NCBI RefSeq assembly: GCF_007644035.1
Contig: NZ_VMTV02000791.1
Span: 159,239-223,238 of the forward strand
DNA from: Vogesella mureinivorans
Lineage (GTDB): Bacteria; Pseudomonadota; Gammaproteobacteria; Burkholderiales; Chromobacteriaceae
Reading direction: 5' to 3'
Length of the DNA: 64,000 bases
The position numbers and the translations under genes were made by a program. Numbering within the stretch: the stretch's first letter is position 1; the number at the start of each line of letters is the position of its first letter. Shown here in pieces: positions 17,559-26,465 of this stretch. The notes under the pieces are model-generated. The model did not search any database. It was not told the DNA's origin and saw nothing but the letters and a program-made list of their open reading frames with translations.

Positions 17559-18725
17559 TTACAGTTCGACATCTCCGCACAATAGCGCTGCGGCTTCGCG
17601 TGCCATTTCGCCTTCTTCGTCGGTGGCCATCACGTAGGCGTGCAGGGGGCTGGCCGGGCTGGTAATGCGGTAGGACTGCGCCAGGTTGGCCGCCAGGTCG
17701 GCCTCGAACCCCAGCCACGCCAGCTGTTTCAGGATGCGGCTGCGGATCTCTGGCGAGCGCTCGCCAATACCGGCGGTAAACACGATGGCGTCCAGCCCCT
17801 TCATGGCGGTGGCCAGCGAGGCGACCTCGCGCGCGGCGCGGTAGCAGAACAGCTCTACCGCCTCGCGTGCTTCATCGGTCTTGGCCTGCAGCAGCTCGCG
17901 CATATCGCTGGACAGGCCGCCAGACACGCCGTACAGCCCGCATTGCTTGTACAGCTCCTGCCGTACGGCAGCCACATCCATACCTTCGTGTTCCATCCAG
18001 TACAGCACCACCTCCGGGTCTAGCGTGCCGGGGCGGGTGGACATCATCAGCCCGTCCAGCGCGGAAAACCCCATGCTGGAGGCCACGCTCTGCCCGGCAT
18101 GAATGGCGCAGGCGCTGGCGCCGCTGCCCAGGTGCAGTACCACCACTTTGCTCGCGCCCAGGCCCAGCTCGGGCAGGCGCCGTGTAATGGCTGCGTAGGA
18201 CAGGCCGTGAAAGCCGTAACGGCGCAGACCCTGCTCGTGCCAATGGCGGGCAATGCCAAAGCGCGTGGCCACCACAGGTTGGCCGCAGTGGAAGGCGGTG
18301 TCGAAACAGGCGATCTGGGTCAGGTGCGGGTCCAGCTTGGCAAAGGCATGCATCACCGACAGGCTCACCGGCTGGTGCAGCGGCGCCAGCGGGATCAGCG
18401 CCGACAGGTCGTCCACCACCTCGGGCGTCATCACTACCGGGCTGCGGTAGTGCAGGCCGCCGTGTACCACGCGGTGGGCCACGGCCAGCGGCATCAGGTC
18501 GTGATCGGCTAGCGTGTTCAGTACCGCCGCCACGTTTTCGTCGCGGTTGCCGCTACCCAGCGGCTGTGTGTAGCGCTTGCCGCTTTTTTCCAGCTCCAGG
18601 CAGGCATGGTCGCGGCCAAAGTGGTCTACCATCCCGCGCGCCAGCAGGGTTTTGCCGTCGCTGCTGTAGGCACGGAATTTCAGCGTGGCCGAGCCCGCGT
18701 TAATGGCGATCAGTGCTTTGCCCAT
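17559..18725 (-). CDS. ackA: Acetate kinase
   Basis: A 388-residue acetate/propionate kinase of the ASKHA fold, converting acetyl phosphate and ADP to acetate and ATP. The phosphate-binding opening is INAGSATLKF, AHRVVHGG is the substrate loop, and CFDTAFH and GFHGLSYA are family motifs. The frame also contains an ATG at 18743 overlapping the upstream stop, but an AAGGGG site lies just ahead of the ATG at 18725, so I use that. It follows a phosphotransacetylase-type gene, giving the usual Pta-Ack substrate-level phosphorylation pair. Confidence 0.94.
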   Translation of the reverse strand: MGKALIAINAGSATLKFRAYSSDGKTLLARGMVDHFGRDHACLELEKSGKRYTQPLGSGNRDENVAAVLNTLADHDLMPLAVAHRVVHGGLHYRSPVVMTPEVVDDLSALIPLAPLHQPVSLSVMHAFAKLDPHLTQIACFDTAFHCGQPVVATRFGIARHWHEQGLRRYGFHGLSYAAITRRLPELGLGASKVVVLHLGSGASACAIHAGQSVASSMGFSALDGLMMSTRPGTLDPEVVLYWMEHEGMDVAAVRQELYKQCGLYGVSGGLSSDMRELLQAKTDEAREAVELFCYRAAREVASLATAMKGLDAIVFTAGIGERSPEIRSRILKQLAWLGFEADLAANLAQSYRITSPASPLHAYVMATDEEGEMAREAAALLCGDVEL

Positions 18726-18739
18726 GCTTTCCCCTTGTG

Positions 18740-19681
18740 TCATGGCGTGTTTTTCTGGCTGGCTGCGCGCTTGTGGGCGGCGTACAGGTTGGCCACTGCA
18801 GCCGATGCCAAGCGCCCGGCAGCGTCGTCGGCGCGGCTGGTCAGCACGATAGGTACGCGTGCGCCCATTACGATACCGGCACTGGCGGCGGCCGCCAGGT
18901 AGGTTAGCTGCTTGGCCAGCATATTGCCGGACTCCAGGTCCGGCACCAGCAGGATATCCGGCTCGCCCGCCACATCCGACTCGATACCCTTAGTATCTGC
19001 TGCCGCGTGCGAAATCGCATTATCAAATGCCAGCGGGCCGTCCAGTACAGCGCCTTTTATCTGGCCGCGGTCGGCCATTTTGCACAGTGCGGCGGCGTCC
19101 AGCGTAGAGCGGATCTTGGGGTTGATGGTTTCCACGGCCGACAAAATCGCCACCTTGGGGCGTGCAATGCCCAGGGCGTGGCACAGGTCGATGGCGTTCT
19201 GGCAGATATCGCGCTTGGTGGTGAGGTCGGGCTCGATGTTGACGGCGGCATCGGTAATGAACAGGTAGCGCGGGTAGCTTTCTACCTTCATTACAAACAC
19301 ATGGCTGATACGGCGGTCGGTACGGATACCCTTGACGCGGTCCAGCACCGCGCTCATGAATTCGTCGGTGTGCAGGCTGCCCTTCATCAGGCTGTCGGCA
19401 AACCCTTCGCGTACCAGCTCTACCGCGCGCTCGGCGGCGGCGTGGCTGTGTTCTGCGTCGATGGTTTCAAAGCGGCCCAGGTCGATATCCATGCTGCTGG
19501 CCAGCTTGGCCAGCTTGGCGCGCGGCGCAATCAGGATGGGGGTGGCAATGCCGTGCTCGGCGGCTTCCACCGCGCCCAGCAGGGCTTCCGGGCTGCACGG
19601 GTGGGCCACGGCCATGGGGCGGGGGCCGTTGCTCTGGGCTTGTTCGATAATGTCGCTAAAGGCGTGGTCGTCACGGGTCAT
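18740..19681 (-). CDS. Phosphate acetyl/butyryl transferase, short form
   Basis: A 313-residue member of the PTA_PTB family, with only the catalytic domain and lacking the large N-terminal DRTGG region of E. coli Pta. Conserved segments include SLMKGSLHTDEFMSAVL, FITDAAVNIEPDLTTKRDI and LVPDLESGNMLAKQL. It should interconvert acetyl-CoA and acetyl phosphate, although butyryl-CoA cannot be excluded. The ATG at 19681 has AAGGA 8 bases upstream; the frame is open farther up to 19750 without a good ribosome site. The next gene, ackA, starts 14 bases after its stop, so they are co-transcribed. Confidence 0.88.
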   Translation of the reverse strand: MTRDDHAFSDIIEQAQSNGPRPMAVAHPCSPEALLGAVEAAEHGIATPILIAPRAKLAKLASSMDIDLGRFETIDAEHSHAAAERAVELVREGFADSLMKGSLHTDEFMSAVLDRVKGIRTDRRISHVFVMKVESYPRYLFITDAAVNIEPDLTTKRDICQNAIDLCHALGIARPKVAILSAVETINPKIRSTLDAAALCKMADRGQIKGAVLDGPLAFDNAISHAAADTKGIESDVAGEPDILLVPDLESGNMLAKQLTYLAAAASAGIVMGARVPIVLTSRADDAAGRLASAAVANLYAAHKRAASQKNTP

Positions 19682-19764
19682 GGCTGGGTTCCTTGGGCTG
19701 GGGGTAGGTGCCGCCATTGCCAACACCCGGCGCAGCAGGCGGCCTGCCACGCCGGGTAGCAGGC

Positions 19765-20541
19765 TTACGCCATGATGTTGAAGCCGCCATCCACGTAGGT
19801 GACCTCGCCGGTCAGGGCGCGGGCGGCGTCGGAGGCCAGGAAGGCGGCGGTCTGGCCGATGTCCTCAATGCTGACCAGGCGGTTTTGCGGTGCGCGCTCG
19901 ATGGCGTCGTCGATCAGCTTGTCGAAGTGGGCAATACCGCTGGCCGCACGGGTTTTCAGCGGGCCGGGCGAGATGGTGTGCACGCGAATGCCCTTGCTGC
20001 CCAGCTCGTGCGCCATGTAGCGGGTGGTGCTTTCCAGCGCCGCTTTGACCGGCCCCATGATGTTGTAGTTTTCTACGACCTTGTCGGCACCGTAGTAGCT
20101 CATGGTCAGCAGGGCGCCACCGTTTACCATCAGTGGCTCGGCCAGGCGGGCCATTTCAATAAACGAGTAGCACGATACGCGCATGGCTTGCAGGAAGCCG
20201 TCCTGGCTGCAGTCGGTCACGCGGCCGTGCAGGTCGTCCATCGGGCAGAAGGCAATGGAGTGCACCACGAAGTCCAGGCTGCCCCAGCTATCGCGGATGG
20301 CATCAAATACGGTGTCCAGCTGGCCGTCTTGCTGTACGTCCAGCGGCAGGATCAGGCGTGCATCCAGCCCCTCGGCCAGCGGGCGCACAAAGCGCTCGGC
20401 CTTGTCGTTCAGGTAGGTAATGGCAATCTCGGCGCCCAGCTCGCGCATGACTTTGGCGCAGCCGTAGGCAATGCTGTGCTCGTTGGCTACGCCAACAATC
20501 AGGCCGCGTTTGCCGGCGAGCGGCAGGTGGGATGTGGTCAT
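19765..20541 (-). CDS. fabI: Enoyl-[acyl-carrier-protein] reductase FabI
   Basis: A 258-residue short-chain dehydrogenase of the FabI type, which uses NADH to reduce enoyl-ACP in the last step of the fatty acid elongation cycle. The nucleotide-binding opening is GLIVGVANEHSIAYG; catalytic residues are Y149, Y159 and K166 in the YYGADKVVENYNIMGPVK segment. The ATG at 20541 has a GGAG site 7 bases before it; the longer open frame to 20706 has no support. It is first of the fabI-pta-ackA run on this strand and is divergent from the zinc-ribbon gene. Confidence 0.95.
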   Translation of the reverse strand: MTTSHLPLAGKRGLIVGVANEHSIAYGCAKVMRELGAEIAITYLNDKAERFVRPLAEGLDARLILPLDVQQDGQLDTVFDAIRDSWGSLDFVVHSIAFCPMDDLHGRVTDCSQDGFLQAMRVSCYSFIEMARLAEPLMVNGGALLTMSYYGADKVVENYNIMGPVKAALESTTRYMAHELGSKGIRVHTISPGPLKTRAASGIAHFDKLIDDAIERAPQNRLVSIEDIGQTAAFLASDAARALTGEVTYVDGGFNIMA

Positions 20542-20623
20542 TGCAAACTCCGGTTCGGATAACGATGGAAGGTGGCGCGCCCCATGCTGCAGCGCGTATG
20601 TTGCGCTGCCATGAATCCGATTT

Positions 20624-20651
20624 TTGTATTGGCGTATCAGTCGGATATAAT
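20624..20651 (+). promoter_or_regulatory. Sigma-70-type promoter for the fmdB-like/DUF502/aspS run
   Basis: TTGTAT at 20624-20629 and a perfect TATAAT at 20646-20651 are spaced 16 bases and face the zinc-ribbon gene. The 5' leader would be about 130 bases long. Confidence 0.5.
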
Positions 20652-20789
20652 CACCCGTTTGTGCGGGTCCAGGCTTGCCGTTGTGTGCATCTGGCCCCAT
20701 TATCATGAGCCTGTTTATTGCGATGCGATTTGATGCACTGCAATATTTACCTGATTATGTCATCGTAGTTGTGGTTGGAGTGGTAAAAC

Positions 20790-21023
20790 ATGCCGATTTA
20801 TGAATACCGTTGTGAAGCCTGTGGTGCACAGAAGGAACATCTGCAAAAAATGAGCGATGACCCGATTGCCCAGTGCCCGGCCTGTGGCAGCAACCAGTAC
20901 AGCAAGCAGCTGTCTGCGGCGGGTTTCCAGCTCAAAGGCAATGGCTGGTATGTCACCGATTTCAAAAATGGCAGTGGCCCCGCCTGTGGCGGTGGTGGCT
21001 GCGGCAATGGCGGTAGCGCCTGA
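20790..21023 (+). CDS. FmdB-family zinc-ribbon protein
   Basis: A 77-residue protein opening MPIYEYRCEACGAQKE, the FmdB/CxxC regulatory-type zinc ribbon with Cys pairs CEAC and CPAC. The C terminus is glycine-rich with three further cysteines (PACGGGGCGNGG). Members were linked to formamidase and amidase regulation in Methylophilus, but the general role is unknown. In betaproteobacteria it commonly precedes a DUF502 gene and aspS, exactly as here. It is separated from the next gene by 6 bases. Confidence 0.93.
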   Translation: MPIYEYRCEACGAQKEHLQKMSDDPIAQCPACGSNQYSKQLSAAGFQLKGNGWYVTDFKNGSGPACGGGGCGNGGSA

Positions 21024-21029
21024 GGCCCT

Positions 21030-21683
21030 ATGAAACATATCAAGATGACCCTGCGTGGCTACCTGGCTGCCGGTTTGCTGATCTGGCTGCCCATCGCGGT
21101 AACGCTATGGGTACTGAACCTGATCATCGGTACGCTGGACCAGACCATCAACCTGCTGCCACGCATGTGGCGCCCGGAAAGCCTGTTCGGCTTTGATATC
21201 CCGGGGCTGGGCGTGGTGCTGGCTTTTGCCATTTTGCTGGGTACCGGCTTCATGGCGGCCAACGTGCTGGGCCAGAAACTGCTGGACCTGTGGAACCTGA
21301 TCCTTACCCGTACCCCGGTGGTCAGCACCATCTACAACAGCGTAAAACAAGTGTCAGACACGCTGCTGTCCGACTCTGGCCAGGCGTTTCGCAAGGCGCT
21401 GCTGGTACGCTTTCCGCATCAGGATGCCTGGACGGTAGCGTTCCAGACCGGCACCCCGGCCGGCCAGGTCAAACAACAGCTGGGCGAAGAGGATTTTGTC
21501 AGCGTGTACGTGCCGACAACCCCGAACCCTACCTCGGGCTACTTCATCATCGTGCACAAGCGCGACACGCGCGAGCTTGAGATGAGCGTGGACGAAGCCC
21601 TGAAATACGTGATTTCCATGGGCGTGGTTGCCCCGCCTGCGCCCGCCGACGTGCGCAAACAGGAAAGCGACGAACGAAATTGA
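21030..21683 (+). CDS. DUF502 family membrane protein
   Basis: A 217-residue protein with two membrane helices near the N terminus (about 9-30 and 55-80) and a soluble C-terminal part. The segments [22 protein letters not shown], then [20 protein letters not shown] and [17 protein letters not shown] are characteristic of DUF502. Its function is not known. It sits between the zinc-ribbon gene and aspS, an arrangement conserved across betaproteobacteria, and is probably co-transcribed with both. Confidence 0.92.
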   Translation: MKHIKMTLRGYLAAGLLIWLPIAVTLWVLNLIIGTLDQTINLLPRMWRPESLFGFDIPGLGVVLAFAILLGTGFMAANVLGQKLLDLWNLILTRTPVVSTIYNSVKQVSDTLLSDSGQAFRKALLVRFPHQDAWTVAFQTGTPAGQVKQQLGEEDFVSVYVPTTPNPTSGYFIIVHKRDTRELEMSVDEALKYVISMGVVAPPAPADVRKQESDERN

Positions 21684-21685
21684 CA

Positions 21686-21709
21686 GGGTTGGCCGCATGC
21701 GGCCAACCC
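21686..21709. repeat. Inverted pair of the recurring word upstream of aspS
   Basis: A perfect 24-bp palindrome: GGGTTGGCCGCA joined directly to TGCGGCCAACCC. It follows the DUF502 stop by 3 bases and precedes aspS by 54 bases. It has no T run, so it would be a poor terminator. Confidence 0.92.
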
Positions 21710-21763
21710 GGCTTCGCTCCCTGTCTGGAAATCCATCAACGAATTCAACACAAAGGCATTGCA

Positions 21764-23557
21764 ATGCGTACCGATTATTGCGGACTTATCGACAAGAAAT
21801 TTCTCGGCCAGACCGTTACCGTAAAAGGCTGGGCCCATCGTCGCCGTGACCACGGCGGTGTGATCTTTATCGACCTGCGCGACCGTGAAGGTCTGGTGCA
21901 GGTGGTGATCGACCCGGATACCCCGGAAGCGTTCAAGACTGCCGATAGCGCCCGTAACGAATTTGTGCTGTCCATTACCGGTATCGTGCGCGAGCGCCCG
22001 GCAGGCACCGCCAACAGCAAAATGATCTCCGGCGAGATCGAAATCCTGGCCAAGGACATCGAGATCCTGAACACCGCGGCTACCCCGCCGTTCCAGATCG
22101 ACGACGAAAACCTGTCCGAAAACGTGCGCCTCACCAACCGCGTGATCGACCTGCGCCGCCCGGCCATGCAGAAAAACCTGCGCCTGCGCTACCGCGTGGC
22201 CATGGGTGTGCGTAACCACCTGGACAAGCAGGGCTTCATCGACATCGAAACCCCGATGCTGACCCGCTCCACCCCGGAAGGCGCCCGCGACTACCTGGTA
22301 CCGTCCCGCGTGCACCCGGGCGAATTCTTTGCCCTGCCGCAATCGCCACAGCTGTTCAAACAGCTGCTGATGGTGGCCGGCTTCGACCGCTACTACCAGA
22401 TCACCAAATGCTTCCGTGACGAAGACCTGCGTGCCGACCGCCAGCCGGAATTCACCCAGATCGATATCGAGACTTCGTTCCTGAACGAAGACCAGATCAT
22501 GGACATCACCGAAAACATGGCGCAGGAAATCTTCCGCGACGTGATGAACGTGGAGCTGGGCAAGTTCCCGCGCATGACCTACGGCGACGCCATGTTCTAC
22601 TACGGCTCCGACAAGCCGGACCTGCGCGTAAGCCTGAAATTTACCGAGCTGACCGACGTCATGAAGTCGGAAGAGTTCAAGGTATTCCGCGGCGCCGCCG
22701 ACATGGCCAATGGCCGTGTAGTGGCCCTGCGCGTACCGAACGGCGCCACCCTGTCGCGTAAAGAGATCGACGACTACACCCAGTTCGTCGGCATCTACGG
22801 CGCCAAGGGTCTGGCCTACATCAAGGTTAACGACGTAACCCGCCTGAACGAAGAAGGCCTGCAGTCGCCTATCGTCAAGTTCCTGTCCGCCGCCGGCCTG
22901 CAAGCCATCATCGAGCGTACCGGTGCCCAGAACGGCGACATCATCTTCTTTGGCGCAGACAAGGCCAAAGTGGTGAACGAAGCCATCGGCGCGCTGCGTA
23001 TCAAGATCGGCCACGAGCGTGGCGAGAAAGACGGCTACTTCGTGCGCGAATGGCGCCCGCTGTGGGTTGTGGACTTCCCGATGTTCGAGCACGACGAAGA
23101 CGCCGACCGCTGGACCGCCTGCCACCACCCGTTCACCAGCCCGAAACCAGGCCACGAAGACCTGATGGACACCGACCCGGCCGCGTGCCTGGCCCGTGCC
23201 TACGACATGGTGCTGAACGGCTGGGAAATCGGCGGTGGCTCGGTGCGTATCCACCAGGCTGCGGTACAGGAAAAAGTGTTCGCCGCGCTGAAGATCAGCC
23301 CGGAAGAGCAGCAGAACAAGTTCGGCTTCCTGCTGGACAACCTGAAGTTCGGTGCCCCGCCACACGGCGGCCTGGCCTTTGGTCTGGACCGTCTGGTGAC
23401 CCTGATGGCCGGCGCCGAATCCATCCGCGACGTGATTGCCTTCCCGAAAACCCAGCGTGCACAGTGTCTGCTGACCAATGCACCGAATGCGGTAGACGAG
23501 AAGCAGCTGCGCGAACTGAACCTGCGCCTGCGCCAGAAAGCCGAGCCAGCCGCCTAA
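21764..23557 (+). CDS. aspS: Aspartyl-tRNA synthetase
   Basis: A 597-residue class II synthetase. It has an N-terminal OB-fold anticodon-binding domain ([23 protein letters not shown]), motif 2 ([18 protein letters not shown]), the bacterial GAD insertion and motif 3 ([15 protein letters not shown]). It charges tRNA-Asp; whether it also charges tRNA-Asn cannot be judged without knowing the gatCAB genes. The ATG at 21764 follows AAGG by 8 bases and begins the conserved MRTDYCGLI. Codon use is strongly biased, consistent with high expression. Confidence 0.97.
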   Translation: MRTDYCGLIDKKFLGQTVTVKGWAHRRRDHGGVIFIDLRDREGLVQVVIDPDTPEAFKTADSARNEFVLSITGIVRERPAGTANSKMISGEIEILAKDIEILNTAATPPFQIDDENLSENVRLTNRVIDLRRPAMQKNLRLRYRVAMGVRNHLDKQGFIDIETPMLTRSTPEGARDYLVPSRVHPGEFFALPQSPQLFKQLLMVAGFDRYYQITKCFRDEDLRADRQPEFTQIDIETSFLNEDQIMDITENMAQEIFRDVMNVELGKFPRMTYGDAMFYYGSDKPDLRVSLKFTELTDVMKSEEFKVFRGAADMANGRVVALRVPNGATLSRKEIDDYTQFVGIYGAKGLAYIKVNDVTRLNEEGLQSPIVKFLSAAGLQAIIERTGAQNGDIIFFGADKAKVVNEAIGALRIKIGHERGEKDGYFVREWRPLWVVDFPMFEHDEDADRWTACHHPFTSPKPGHEDLMDTDPAACLARAYDMVLNGWEIGGGSVRIHQAAVQEKVFAALKISPEEQQNKFGFLLDNLKFGAPPHGGLAFGLDRLVTLMAGAESIRDVIAFPKTQRAQCLLTNAPNAVDEKQLRELNLRLRQKAEPAA

Positions 23558-23585
23558 GGTTGGCCGCTCGCGGTATGTACGCAAC

Positions 23586-23614
23586 AACGGGCCCCTCGAC
23601 GGGGCCCGTTTTTT
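23586..23614 (+). terminator. Intrinsic terminator of aspS
   Basis: A 10-bp stem (AACGGGCCCC / GGGGCCCGTT) with loop TCGAC and a run of T. It lies 28 bases after the aspS stop. Confidence 0.9.
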
Positions 23615-23802
23615 ATGTGGTGCCTACTTGATAAAAGGTCACGCTGGCGTCATTTAAGCGCTGTAGCGTAGCGGTCATTGCCATCTGCTATGGCTGGAAT
23701 TGGCAATTTCAATTTGAGCCTGGCAAAGGCCTGCTTTATAACCGCCGCAGCAGCCGGGCAAACCGGCCTTATTACGATAAATGTTTTCCCAAGGAGATCT
23801 TC

Positions 23803-24417
23803 ATGGCCGTACTCGTAGGCAAACAAGCCCCGTTTTTTGCTGGTGAAAAAACCTTCTCCGCCGTACTGGGCGATGGTCAGATCGTAGACAACTACGCTTT
23901 CCAGGAAGCTACCGCCGGCAAATACGCCGTGGTGTTCTTCTACCCGCTGGACTTCACTTTCGTGTGCCCGTCCGAGCTGATCGCTTTTGATCACCGTCTG
24001 GCCGAGTTCAAAGCCCGCAACGTGGAAGTGATCGGCGTGTCCATCGACAGCCAGTTCAGCCACGCTGCATGGCGCAATACCCCGGTAGAAAAAGGCGGTA
24101 TCGGCCAAGTGGGTTACACCCTGGTTGCCGACATCCAGCACGAACTGTGCAAGGCTTACGATGTAGAAGCTGACGGTGGCGTGGCCTTCCGTGGTTCCTT
24201 CCTGATCGACAAAGCCGGTGTGGTACAGCACCAGGTGGTAAACAACCTGCCGCTGGGCCGCAACGTGGACGAAATGCTGCGTATGGTTGATGCCCTGCAG
24301 TTCACCGAAGAGCACGGCGAAGTGTGCCCGGCTGGCTGGAACAAAGGCAAAAAAGGCATGACCGCTAGCGCCGAAGGCGTAGCGTCCTACCTGGCCGAGA
24401 ACGCCAAAGACCTGTAA
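23803..24417 (+). CDS. Typical 2-Cys peroxiredoxin (AhpC/Prx1 type)
   Basis: A 204-residue peroxiredoxin that reduces peroxides with thiol electrons. The peroxidatic cysteine is C55 in FTFVCPSE and the resolving cysteine C175 in GEVCPAGW, so it should work as a head-to-tail dimer. The longer C-terminal tail with CPAGWNKGKKGM resembles the Prx1 group more than E. coli AhpC. A strong AAGGAG site precedes the ATG. There is no ahpF beside it, so thioredoxin may be the reductant. Single gene with its own terminator. Confidence 0.93.
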   Translation: MAVLVGKQAPFFAGEKTFSAVLGDGQIVDNYAFQEATAGKYAVVFFYPLDFTFVCPSELIAFDHRLAEFKARNVEVIGVSIDSQFSHAAWRNTPVEKGGIGQVGYTLVADIQHELCKAYDVEADGGVAFRGSFLIDKAGVVQHQVVNNLPLGRNVDEMLRMVDALQFTEEHGEVCPAGWNKGKKGMTASAEGVASYLAENAKDL

Positions 24418-24455
24418 TCCTGCCCCGCCAGCCGCCAGGTTGGCTGCAGGATGTC

Positions 24456-24482
24456 AAAAGCCCCGCGCAAGCGGGGCTTTTT
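24456..24482. terminator. Bidirectional terminator between peroxiredoxin and MFS genes
   Basis: An 11-bp stem (AAAAGCCCCGC / GCGGGGCTTTT) with loop GCAA. The A and T runs on the two sides let it serve the convergent genes on both strands. Confidence 0.88.
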
Positions 24483-24500
24483 GCATGGCGGCGTGCCGTG

Positions 24501-25718
24501 TCAGCGTGCCAGCAGGCGCTGCAGCGGGCGGTGCTGGATCAGCACCGTGATAAGGGCCAGGGCTGCACAAGCCCACCACAGCATGGCGCCGCCGTACTGG
24601 CCGTAAAACCAGGTACCGGCTGCGGGTGCATACAGCGTGCGGCCACCCCAGCCGGCGCTGTAGATGCCCAGGTAGCGCCCGCGCTGGCGGCCTTCCGAGC
24701 ACTGCATCGCCACGGTGGACCACGTGGGCGACAGCAACACCTCGCCCAGCGTCAGTACCACCATGGCCAGAATCGGCCACACAATGTGGGTGCCCAGGTT
24801 CAGCAGCAGGTAGCTGCCGCCCAGCAACAGCACCGCCCCATGCGAACAACGCACAATGCCCCAGCGGTGGATGCGCCGCGCCACCCACACCTGCAGGCCC
24901 ACCACCATCAGCCCGTTGAGGGTAAACAGGTAGCCGATCCACTGCGGCCCCAGCTGGTAGTGCTCGCGCAGGTACAGGCCCATGGTGCCGTACATCTGGT
25001 CGAATACCGCCACGATCAGCAATAAACCCAGCATGAAGCGCAGAAAGTCCGCATCGCGCCACGGCGAGGCCTGGCCTTCGTCGGCCTGCTGGCTGGCGAT
25101 ATGCAGCGGCGCCGCGCCGCCCAGGCGGCGGTAGGCGGCCCACACCCACAGTGCGGCCAGCAGGCTGGCACAGCCCTGCGCCACGAATACCCAATGGTAG
25201 CCGTAGGCCGCCAGCAGGCCGCCGGTAATGCCGGCCAGCGAGGTACCCAGGTTAAACGACATGCGGTACAGCCCCTGCGCCGTGGGGCGCTGCGCTGGCG
25301 AGCACGGCTCCAGCACCAGGCGCATATTGCAGGGGCGGAAGCTGCCGTCGGCCAGGCCGCTAGCCACCAGCAGCGGTACGTACACCCATACCGGCAGCGA
25401 TAGCGCCAGGCTCAGGGTGAGCACGCCGCTGGCCAGCAGCAGCGCGGTAGCCAGGTGGCGGCTGTCGTAGCGGTCGGTCAGCGCGCCGCCCAGGTAGGAG
25501 CCGGCAAACATGCCCAGGCCGTAGCAGCTCATCAGCAGGCCGATCTGGGTGTAGGGCAGCTGGTAGCGTTCCAGGAAAAACAACGGCAGGAACAGCTTGG
25601 CAATGCCGCCCATGGTGTTGATCAGGGTGGCGGCGATCTGGATGTAGACAGATGCGGGCAAGCCGCGAAAAGGGGAAAGCAGTTTGCTCCCCAGGGTGGG
25701 GGCGAGTGCGGCCAACAT
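24501..25718 (-). CDS. Major facilitator superfamily transporter
   Basis: A 405-residue MFS protein with about 12 helices. The loop motif GSYLGGALTDRYDSRHLA between helices 2 and 3 corresponds to the family signature GxxxDRxGRR. The ATG at 25718 has an AAGGA site about 7 bases upstream; the open frame runs to 25802 but lacks a ribosome site there. No substrate can be named; general resemblance is to drug/H+ antiporters of the DHA type. One recurring word (25707-25716) overlaps the first codons and encodes the start of the protein. Confidence 0.85.
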   Translation of the reverse strand: MLAALAPTLGSKLLSPFRGLPASVYIQIAATLINTMGGIAKLFLPLFFLERYQLPYTQIGLLMSCYGLGMFAGSYLGGALTDRYDSRHLATALLLASGVLTLSLALSLPVWVYVPLLVASGLADGSFRPCNMRLVLEPCSPAQRPTAQGLYRMSFNLGTSLAGITGGLLAAYGYHWVFVAQGCASLLAALWVWAAYRRLGGAAPLHIASQQADEGQASPWRDADFLRFMLGLLLIVAVFDQMYGTMGLYLREHYQLGPQWIGYLFTLNGLMVVGLQVWVARRIHRWGIVRCSHGAVLLLGGSYLLLNLGTHIVWPILAMVVLTLGEVLLSPTWSTVAMQCSEGRQRGRYLGIYSAGWGGRTLYAPAAGTWFYGQYGGAMLWWACAALALITVLIQHRPLQRLLAR

Positions 25719-25859
25719 GACGGTTCCTTGTGGGAGGGGAGGTGGGCCGGCAGCAAGGCCGGGCAGGCAATAGCGCCCACCCCAGCGTAACCGCATCGTC
25801 ATGAAAATGGCAAAGCCTGGCCAGAAACGCTGCGTTCCTGGCAGAAAACAGCGGCAGGG

Positions 25860-26465
25860 TCAGGATTTCGGCAGCAAAGGCAGCAAGACAGGTAACACAT
25901 TACCCAGCATCTGCCCCTGGGCGCTGGCAGCAGGGTGAATGCCGTCCGGCTGGAACTTGCCCAGGTCGCGCTCGAAGCCCTTCACCAGCAGGGGCACCAG
26001 TGGGGCCTTGCGCGCGCTGGCTACGTCGCGGAATACGGTCTGGAACTTGTTGCCGTACTCGGGGCCATAGTTCGGTGGCAGCGCCATGCCCACCAGCAGC
26101 ACGCGGGTTTTTTGCGCTTGCGCCAGGCGTACCATCTGGTTCAGATTAGTCTGCATCTCGCCTAGCGGCAGGCCGCGCAGGCCGTCGTTACCGCCCAGCT
26201 CCAGTACCAGTACGTCCGGTTTGTGTTGCTGCAGCACACCCGGCAGGCGCGATAGCCCGCCAGCGGTGGTTTCACCGCTCAGGCTGGCATTGACAACCTG
26301 GTGCTGTGGCCCCAGTTTCTTTTGTAGCAAGCTCACCCAGCCCTGCGCCGGGTTCAGCCCGTAGGCGGCGGAAATACTGTCGCCGAACACCACAATTTTG
26401 CCGGCCTGAGCCAGCGGTGCGGCCAACAGGCAGGCCAACAACACATAGCGCTTGATCATCAACAT
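25860..26465 (-). CDS. tesA: Periplasmic acyl-CoA thioesterase I / lysophospholipase, GDSL type
   Basis: A 201-residue SGNH hydrolase with a Sec signal peptide ending AQA. Motifs are FGDSISAAYG with the nucleophilic serine (block I), SGETTAGG (block II), LGGNDGLRG (block III) and DGIHPAASAQG with the Asp-His pair (block V). E. coli TesA is a broad esterase, thioesterase and lysophospholipase of the periplasm. A GAGGA site favours the ATG at 26465 over that at 26459. It is divergent from and overlaps the start of ybbA, the same gene order as E. coli tesA-ybbA-ybbP. Confidence 0.94.
   Translation of the reverse strand: MLMIKRYVLLACLLAAPLAQAGKIVVFGDSISAAYGLNPAQGWVSLLQKKLGPQHQVVNASLSGETTAGGLSRLPGVLQQHKPDVLVLELGGNDGLRGLPLGEMQTNLNQMVRLAQAQKTRVLLVGMALPPNYGPEYGNKFQTVFRDVASARKAPLVPLLVKGFERDLGKFQPDGIHPAASAQGQMLGNVLPVLLPLLPKS

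Noticed and set aside
26452-26463. TTG start for ybbA, 12 bases upstream of the ATG
   Set aside because: In frame, but TTG is a rare start and no ribosome site favours it; the ATG at 26464 is simpler.
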